Assembly: GCF_002217355.1 (NCBI RefSeq)
Contig: NZ_MUHA01000024.1
Span: 87,615-151,614 of the forward strand
Length of the DNA stretch: 64,000 nt
Source: Flavobacterium oncorhynchi
GTDB taxonomy: Bacteria > Bacteroidota > Bacteroidia > Flavobacteriales > Flavobacteriaceae
Direction of reading: 5' to 3'
Shown here: piece by piece, positions 59,201-64,000 of the stretch
Layout of the letters: each line of letters starts with the position of its first letter
How positions within the stretch are numbered: the first letter of the stretch is position 1
Notes under the pieces: model-generated
Told to the model about the DNA's origin: nothing
What the model saw: the letters and a program-made list of their open reading frames with translations, nothing else
The model's database searches: none
Program-made: the position numbers and the translations under genes

Positions 59201-59642
59201 CAATAGGAAAATCAGCCTGCTGAACCAAATCATTAATCATTCCTTGAAGTCCTAACGAACGGCCGTCATCTGGTGCATAAATTCTAGTAATACCATATTC
59301 ATGCAATTCTGAGATTTCGCTTGGCAGAATCACTCCGCCGCCGCCGCCAAAAATCTTGATATGCCCTGCTCCTTTTTCGCGAAGCAAATCGTACATATAT
59401 TTAAAATACTCATTATGACCTCCTTGGTAAGAAGTCATTGCAATTGCATTAGCATCTTCCTGAATTGCTGTATTAACCACTTCTTCAACACTTCGATCAT
59501 GACCTAAATGTATTACCTCAACTCCTGTTGACTGTATAATACGACGCATAATATTAATGGCGGCATCGTGTCCGTCAAAAAGTGAAGCAGCTGTGACAAT
59601 TCTTACTTTATTTTTAGGAATATATGGTATTTGTTGTTCCAT
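56202..59642 (-). CDS. icmF: Fused B12-dependent acyl-CoA mutase with G-protein chaperone (IcmF type)
   Basis: 1146 residues. The N-terminal B12 domain has LFDGHDAAIN (base-off ligand His25). A MeaI-type GTPase domain follows with the P-loop GTGGAGKSS (about 203-211), which guards cofactor loading. The mutase barrel spans about 560-1146 (AFDSVTLYGNDPDLRPDIYG, SISGYHIAEAGANPITQLAF). IcmF interconverts isobutyryl- and n-butyryl-CoA. Where methylmalonyl-CoA mutase has a Tyr and an Arg that hold the carboxylate, this protein has Phe (RMFAGEGG, about 607) and Gln (EDQAQNTCIF, about 795), as in isobutyryl-CoA mutases. A 10-residue piece at about 484-493 is encoded by a dispersed palindromic repeat. 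Confidence 0.93.
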   Translation of the reverse strand: MEQQIPYIPKNKVRIVTAASLFDGHDAAINIMRRIIQSTGVEVIHLGHDRSVEEVVNTAIQEDANAIAMTSYQGGHNEYFKYMYDLLREKGAGHIKIFGGGGGVILPSEISELHEYGITRIYAPDDGRSLGLQGMINDLVQQADFPIGDKLNGEIDHIENKVPTAIARLISAAENFPEIAKPVFDKIHESNADSKIPVLGITGTGGAGKSSLVDELVRRFLIDFPEKTIGLISVDPSKRKTGGALLGDRIRMNAINNPRVYMRSLATRQSNLALSKYVAEAIQVLKAAKYDLIILETSGIGQSDTEIMDHSDVSLYVMTPEFGAATQLEKIDMLDFADLVALNKFDKRGALDALRDVKKQYQRNHNLWDKNPDEMPVFGTIASQFNDPGMNTLYKAIMDKVVEKTASDLKSTFTITKEMSEKIFVIPPHRTRYLSEIAENNRSYDETAVSQQKVAQKLYGIFKTIESVSGKVPQINKAGIDDDSVILSGVEGLDENRIFLNLLLNQFDKVKMDLDPYNWEIILNWDEKVAKYKNPVYSFKVRDKEIKIATHSESLSHLQIPKIALPKYEGWGDILRWNLQENVPGEFPFASGLYPFKREGEDPSRMFAGEGGPERTNKRFHYVSAGLPAKRLSTAFDSVTLYGNDPDLRPDIYGKIGNAGVSICCLDDAKKLYSGFDLVHALTSVSMTINGPAPMLLGFFMNAAIDQQCELYIKTNELEKEVEAKINKIYAAKGIERPKYQGDLPEGNNGLGLMLLGVTGDQVLPLEVYNEIKVRTLSQVRGTVQADILKEDQAQNTCIFSTEFALRLMGDVQEYFITKNVRNFYSVSISGYHIAEAGANPITQLAFTLSNGFTYVEYYLSRGMNINDFGPNLSFFFSNGVDPEYSVIGRVARKIWAKAMKNKYGANERAQMLKYHIQTSGRSLHAQEIDFNDIRTTLQALYAIYDNCNSLHTNAYDEAITTPTEESVRRAMAIQLIINKELGLAKNENPIQGSFIIEELTDLVEAAVLQEFDRITERGGVLGAMETMYQRSKIQEESLYYETLKHNGDFPIVGVNTFLSSKGSPTVIPAEVIRATEEEKQYQITMLDNLHQFHEAKVNEHLNKLQEAAIKNENLFDHLMEATKVCSLGQITSALFEVGGQYRRNM
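58164..58191 (-). repeat. Palindromic repeat fragment inside the icmF coding frame
   Basis: GAGTCCTTCGACTCCGCTCA followed by GGATGACA matches the repeats at 28471 and 29121. On the minus strand it is read in frame as SVILSGVEGL (residues 484-493) between the GTPase and mutase domains. Confidence 0.75.
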
Positions 59643-59932
59643 TTTATGAATATGATAATTTTAAGGGAGCAATTTACAAAATATTTTAATATTTGGTTAC
59701 TCTAATAGCTTTATGTTAACAAAAAAAGATTCACTATTCCTAAACTACTGGGGTAACATTTTAAATCACTTATTGATCTATAGTATATAAACCTACAACA
59801 TGGCAATTTTGATAAATCTATATTTAATAAAGCAACTCATTTTCAAGATCTTAAAGTAATTTAGTAAAGTAGAAAAAGCCCCAAATTTTTACCAAACTTA
59901 AAATCTAAGTAATAACGTAAAAATTTAAAAAA
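59643..59932. other. Divergent intergenic region
   Basis: 290 bp between icmF and the L,D-transpeptidase gene. It is AT-rich; no full TAnnTTTG, hairpin or repeat was found, although TATATTTA at about 59819 is a near match. Confidence 0.5.
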
Positions 59933-61495
59933 ATGAAAACTACATATCACCTAAGTATAATTATTGCTCTTAGTTTTATTATCGTATCTTTTAATAAGTA
60001 CGAGAATGTTGAATCTAAGAATTACAAATCTAACGTTTTGGCTCTTTACAATAATTCAGATAATGATAATGTAAAAGACAATATTTCAAACGAATTCTTC
60101 AAGAAATATACTGATTTAAAAAAGTATAAATCTGATGTCATGTCCTTATACAAAAACCGATCTCTTGGAACTATTTGGTACGACGAAAATGAGATCAATC
60201 AATTTGGCATCATCTTATATGAAAACGCAAAAAAAATAAACGATTTGGTTATTCCTTACCAAAAAGAAATAGATCAGCTTTTTGATTCTTCATCAGAAAC
60301 CAATCTCTCTGTAACCGATGCCGATATGCTTTTAAGTTCTTTATACATTGTATATGCTCAAAAAAGTAATTCAGATTCAAATAAAAAATTGTCTTATGAC
60401 GCCATGCTGAAAGATTTTTTAAACTACAGTACAATCGAAAAAGCAACAGTAAAAACTGAGGACGATAAAAATCTTTATGACCAATATTATAAACTGCAAG
60501 GCGTTTTAAAACAATATAAAAAAATAGAACAATCTAATAAATGGAAACCTATTACAACAGAAACTCCATACAAAGATTTGCGTCCGGATGCAGCTTCAAG
60601 CACAATTGCTCAAGTTAGAACGCGTTTGTATTTATTAGGCGATTTAAAACAGGATTCTAAAAGTGATGTTTACGATCGTGAACTAATGGATGCTGTTATG
60701 AAATATAAAGTTCGTAATGGTTTTAAACCAAATTACATTCTGGCAGAAGAACATATTAAAGAAATGAATATTCCGCTTTCGGATAAAGTAAAAACTTTGG
60801 TACTAAATATGGAAAGAGTTCGTTCTATTTCGGCTGAGCTGGTGAACAATGACGAATACATTATGGTAAATGTTCCCTCTTACGAATTGATTTATGTTAA
60901 AAACGGAAAAATTGAATTAACTTCAAGTGTATTTGTAGGATCGCCTTTGACTAAAACTACCATTTTTAACGGGCAAATCGAAAGAATTGTTTTTAGTCCT
61001 TACTGGACAGTGCCGCAAAGTATAGTTGAAAATGAGTTAAAATTAAAAATAGCTGCCAATAAAAATTATCTTGCAGAACATAACATGGAAATGGTAAACG
61101 GTCAGATACGACAAAAACCAGGACCAGAAAACTCTTTAGGTTTGGTTAAATTCATGTTCCCAAATCCAGACGATATTTATATGCACGACACACCATCTAA
61201 AACTTTATTCGATTTTGAAAAAAGAACTTTCAGTCATGGATGTATTAATGTAAAATTAGCCAAAGAATTAGCAGTCGCCATGCTAAAAGATTATCCTGAA
61301 TGGACAAAAGAAAAAATAGACAACGCAATGGCAGGAAAAGCAGAAAACAGTTTCAAACTTTCTAAAAAAGTACCTATTTATATCTGCTATTTTACTTCGC
61401 TTGTGAATGAAAACGGAGAGGTTGGCTTTTTTCAAGATGTCTATGAAAAAGATGCAGCTCTAACTCCTGAAAAATCAGCTGTTGCAGTAAACTAA
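59933..61495 (+). CDS. L,D-transpeptidase (YcbB-like, peptidoglycan cross-linking)
   Basis: 520 residues, anchored by an N-terminal hydrophobic segment (about 5-21), so periplasmic. L,D-transpeptidases make 3-3 cross-links in peptidoglycan or attach proteins. A scaffold region (about 60-215) and a PG-binding-like segment (about 220-270; QVRTRLYLLGDL, DAVMKYKVRNGFKPN) come before the YkuD domain (about 300-480). The active site is HDTPSKTLFDFEKR then SHGCINV, with the nucleophile about Cys437 and a His. Length and order match YcbB/LdtD. It is a single gene with a terminator 21 bp after the stop. Confidence 0.93.
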   Translation: MKTTYHLSIIIALSFIIVSFNKYENVESKNYKSNVLALYNNSDNDNVKDNISNEFFKKYTDLKKYKSDVMSLYKNRSLGTIWYDENEINQFGIILYENAKKINDLVIPYQKEIDQLFDSSSETNLSVTDADMLLSSLYIVYAQKSNSDSNKKLSYDAMLKDFLNYSTIEKATVKTEDDKNLYDQYYKLQGVLKQYKKIEQSNKWKPITTETPYKDLRPDAASSTIAQVRTRLYLLGDLKQDSKSDVYDRELMDAVMKYKVRNGFKPNYILAEEHIKEMNIPLSDKVKTLVLNMERVRSISAELVNNDEYIMVNVPSYELIYVKNGKIELTSSVFVGSPLTKTTIFNGQIERIVFSPYWTVPQSIVENELKLKIAANKNYLAEHNMEMVNGQIRQKPGPENSLGLVKFMFPNPDDIYMHDTPSKTLFDFEKRTFSHGCINVKLAKELAVAMLKDYPEWTKEKIDNAMAGKAENSFKLSKKVPIYICYFTSLVNENGEVGFFQDVYEKDAALTPEKSAVAVN

Positions 61496-61515
61496 ATTTA
61501 ATTTAAAACTTAAGA

Positions 61516-61552
61516 ACCAATCGGAAATTCATTTATTTGAGTTTCCGATTTT
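61516..61552 (+). terminator. Terminator of the L,D-transpeptidase gene
   Basis: The stem AATCGGAAA / TTTCCGATT with a 14-nt loop is followed by TTTCTTTG. Confidence 0.82.
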
Positions 61553-61768
61553 TCTTTGTTCGCTGCATATGCCATAACTTAATACTGCAAAATATTCTCC
61601 TAATTTGAAATTTACAAAGAATTAAAAAACAAAATATCAAGGTACTAGAAGTCTATATTTACTTTTAAGAAATGTACCATATTAAGAAATTGTTTTTTTG
61701 TTAATTAAAACATGCTTTTTACTGGTACATTTAATAGTCATATTCATATATTTGGCAAAAATTTTTTT

Positions 61769-63028
61769 ATGAAAAAAACTACCCTAATCTTATTACTAAC
61801 TGCATTAAGCAGTGTGTCTTATGCTCAAAAAGCAGACACCAACAAGAAAAAAGTTAAGATAACGATTCCAAAATCTGACTTTTTCAAAAACATTAAAACA
61901 TACAATATTATTGTTCAAGGAGACGATACTTGGAATGCAGATTACGCTGACAAGACCACAAAAACTTATGAGCATAATGTAACTAAAAACACTATTGAAG
62001 ATTACTCTAAAAAAGATGCCTCAAACCCAGATGTTCGCGTTTTAATGGGATATAAAGGAGCTACTTACAAAAGAGCTGATAATGGTACTTATCTTTTAGA
62101 CGGAGATTTCAAATATTTGGTTTTAGGAAAAAACAATGAAATCATATACGAAAAAGGCACAAATGCTAAAATGTATTCTGGAACTTATGTAAACGGAAAA
62201 CCAAATCAAAGTTTAGCAAGTGACCTTAACAACATTGGATACAAATATCTTGCTGATAACAATATTTTTACAACCGAAAAAGAATTCACATTAAACTACG
62301 GTGTATTCGAAAAAGCAGATGAGTTTCCTGAACTTATCGAGTTTAACACTAAAACAAATGAATTTTTAGACAAAATTGCAAGCAATTCTTTAGATCAATC
62401 TTATCTAACAGAACTTGAAAAATTCTATTTGGGTTATGTAGGTAAAGAATACAAAAAATTAAAACCAAAAGATTACAATAAAGTAATTTACCTAAACTTA
62501 TCGCTGACACAATTGTTCCTTTTAAATTTTAACAAAGCTTTAGAATACCTTGAAACTGCAAAGCAAGGTGCAGGTATGATGAGTATGTGGCCAGATGAAG
62601 CCAAAGCAAACATTACAAGTTTAATGACAGTAAACCAAAGTAACTTTACTGCAAAAGTTGAAAACCCAACATTTGACTCGGCTTACTACATCTATATTAA
62701 CGGAACTGTATCTCAAAACGGAAAAACACAAACTGGAAAACTAAAAACGGATCGATTTGCAAATCGTGCAGAGGGAAGTATTCTATCTTCAAATGATCCA
62801 ACTGAATCAAAAGTTTGGATTTATAAAGATAATGGTGAAACTGATTTTGTTGTAGTTAACGACAAAACAACTATTACTACAGATAAAGGATTAGAATTGA
62901 AATTTATTAAATACAACAACGCCTTTATTTTAGTAGAAAAAACAGCAGATTCGTCTTTTAAAAAATATGAATCTTCTGCAACTGAAATTTATGCAGAGAA
63001 AGACGGAAAATTTGAAGTAAAGCAATAA
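61769..63028 (+). CDS. Hypothetical secreted protein
   Basis: 419 residues from the ATG at 61769, giving a signal peptide ending in SYAQ; the in-frame ATG at 61712 adds 19 residues that break the signal and is unlikely. No domain recognised. The sequence is Lys/Asn/Thr-rich with helical repeats around 190-310 (LTELEKFYLGYVGKEYKKLK, ALEYLETAKQG, weakly TPR-like) and beta strands near the end. TATATTTG at 61747-61754 is close to the start and may be a -7 element. Function unknown. Confidence 0.72.
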   Translation: MKKTTLILLLTALSSVSYAQKADTNKKKVKITIPKSDFFKNIKTYNIIVQGDDTWNADYADKTTKTYEHNVTKNTIEDYSKKDASNPDVRVLMGYKGATYKRADNGTYLLDGDFKYLVLGKNNEIIYEKGTNAKMYSGTYVNGKPNQSLASDLNNIGYKYLADNNIFTTEKEFTLNYGVFEKADEFPELIEFNTKTNEFLDKIASNSLDQSYLTELEKFYLGYVGKEYKKLKPKDYNKVIYLNLSLTQLFLLNFNKALEYLETAKQGAGMMSMWPDEAKANITSLMTVNQSNFTAKVENPTFDSAYYIYINGTVSQNGKTQTGKLKTDRFANRAEGSILSSNDPTESKVWIYKDNGETDFVVVNDKTTITTDKGLELKFIKYNNAFILVEKTADSSFKKYESSATEIYAEKDGKFEVKQ

Positions 63029-63055
63029 GCTCATTTTTTTTTTAATACCTATTAA

Positions 63056-63094
63056 AAAGATTCAACTAAAAAAGTTGAATCTTTTTTTTTTGCA
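63056..63094 (+). terminator. Terminator after the 61769 gene
   Basis: The stem AAAGATTCAAC / GTTGAATCTTT with a 7-nt loop and a long T tract. Confidence 0.92.
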
Positions 63095-63195
63095 GTTTTG
63101 TCGTCTCTCCCATTCATCAAATTTCTATATCTAAGAAATTGAAAGCTGTTCTAATGTTAATTATAAAACAAATTGTTACAGGTCCTCAAATAAAA

Positions 63196-63229
63196 TTGTG
63201 GCTTTATTTTTGAATAAGTAGTATTTTTG
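63196..63229 (+). promoter_or_regulatory. Promoter of the DUF4197 gene (TTG / TATTTTTG)
   Basis: TTG at 63196-63198 and -7 TATTTTTG at 63222-63229, 23 bp apart; 22 bp before the ATG. Confidence 0.55.
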
Positions 63230-63251
63230 AAACTTAAATAAAAACTCTATA

Positions 63252-63974
63252 ATGAAAAAGATTTTAATTCTGTCTCTTCTATTTTCTCTAAGTTCTCAGG
63301 CTCAGGTAAAAGAAACCTTAGCTCAAAAAATATCAAAACTATCTACTAAAGTTTCAGGAGTTGGCGGCGTTGATATTGCATCTGGACTAAAAGAGGCTCT
63401 AAATAAAGGAATTACAGAACAAGTAAGTAAATTAACCGCCGTAGATGGTTTTTATAAAAATGAAGCTGTAAAAATTCTAATGCCCGAAGAGCTGCAAAAA
63501 GTCGATGCCACTTTAAGAAAAGTTGGATTAAGTTCACTTGCCGATGAAGGCGTTAAAATGCTTAATCGTGCTGCCGAAGATGCTGTGAAAGAAGCAACTC
63601 CAATCTTTGTTTCGGCAGTGAAAAATATGTCGATTACCGATGCAAAAAATATTTTATTAGGAAGTGAAAACGCTGCAACAACTTATTTACAAAGCAATAC
63701 AACTAAATCTTTATACGGAAAATTTAATCCCGTAATTAAAAGCTCATTCGAAAAAGTAGGGGCAGATGTAGTGTGGAAAAACATTATAAATAAATACAAC
63801 ACAATCCCGCTTGTGAAAAAAGTAAATCCAGATTTAACGGATTATACAACAACTCAGGCGTTATCCGGCGTTTTTAAAATGATTGCTGTTGAAGAAAAAG
63901 ATATCCGTACTAACATTAGCGCAAGAACAACACCTTTATTGAAAAATGTTTTTGCAATGCAGGATAAAAAATAG
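63252..63974 (+). CDS. DUF4197 family secreted protein
   Basis: 240 residues with a signal peptide ending in SQAQ. The mature part fits DUF4197: GGVDIASGLKEALNKGITEQ, KILMPEELQKVDATLRKVGL, AEDAVKEATPIFVSAVKNMS, DAKNILLGSENAATTYLQ, and the C-terminal TTQALSGVFKMIAVEEKDIR. All helical, periplasmic. The function of the family is not known to me. Length and end match relatives. Confidence 0.9.
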   Translation: MKKILILSLLFSLSSQAQVKETLAQKISKLSTKVSGVGGVDIASGLKEALNKGITEQVSKLTAVDGFYKNEAVKILMPEELQKVDATLRKVGLSSLADEGVKMLNRAAEDAVKEATPIFVSAVKNMSITDAKNILLGSENAATTYLQSNTTKSLYGKFNPVIKSSFEKVGADVVWKNIINKYNTIPLVKKVNPDLTDYTTTQALSGVFKMIAVEEKDIRTNISARTTPLLKNVFAMQDKK

Positions 63975-64000
63975 TTTTTTTTGTTTAACTGCTTAATCGT

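Noticed and set aside
1..64000. tRNA or rRNA genes
   Set aside because: No cloverleaf with a GTTCGAnnC arm or rRNA-like conserved stretch was seen in the intergenic regions; a covariance-model scan would settle this.

Overview
The window looks like a chromosomal segment of a Flavobacterium-type bacterium (Bacteroidota, Flavobacteriia). The DNA is AT-rich. It carries a SusD-type glycan-binding protein, the gliding lipoprotein GldI, a type IX secretion (T9SS) type A sorting domain, a class III glutamine synthetase, and many TAnnTTTG -7 promoter elements. Ribosome binding sites are weak and several genes start with MKK-type signal peptides, as usual for the group. No rRNA, tRNA, CRISPR array, insertion sequence or phage gene was seen.

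Layout. 1-6.4 kb is the right part of a polysaccharide-use locus: a SusD cut by the window edge, a DUF5077/DUF3472-like lipoprotein, a GH109-like NAD-dependent glycosidase and a GH35 beta-galactosidase. 6.4-16.5 kb holds an OsmC peroxidase, a nucleosidase, guaA followed by two LysM proteins, two small envelope proteins, and a cbpA/cbpM chaperone pair. 16.6-28.4 kb holds a Rid protein, a ClC channel, nrnA, gldI, two tandem cyclophilin-FKBP fusions, an EamA transporter, DoxX-like, aquaporin, GlsB-like and fatty acid hydroxylase proteins, a DUF2805 protein and an M61 peptidase. 28.5-36 kb is more accessory: a GH92 mannosidase, several unknown proteins, a GNAT acetyltransferase and purM.

36.1-41.7 kb is a curli-type amyloid operon on the minus strand (csgA, csgB-like, csgE, csgF, csgG and a sixth lipoprotein gene). 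Its domain architecture differs from the enterobacterial system: CsgE carries a CsgC/CsgH-like N-terminal domain, CsgG carries a C-terminal beta-barrel-like domain, and the operon ends with a regulatory-like/FN3/propeller lipoprotein. 42-46.9 kb has divergent GSIII and GSII glutamine synthetases and a TerC protein.

47-52.9 kb includes a secreted esterase, a cupin-AraC regulator and a tandem array of four small secreted proteins. Three of these share a conserved upstream element that also lies in front of the regulator gene, suggesting a self-contained regulon. 52.9-54.4 kb looks like a decaying accessory spot: an orphan restriction-enzyme C-terminal-like protein, an OmpA-family N-terminal fragment, and a 63-bp duplicate of its 3' end beyond a palindromic repeat. 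54.4-64 kb has a T9SS-sorted protein, a fused acyl-CoA mutase (IcmF type) with a palindromic repeat read inside its frame, an L,D-transpeptidase, an unknown secreted protein and a DUF4197 protein.

Several families of dispersed palindromic intergenic repeats occur throughout. Functional calls come from reading motifs and recalling families; no database search was run.
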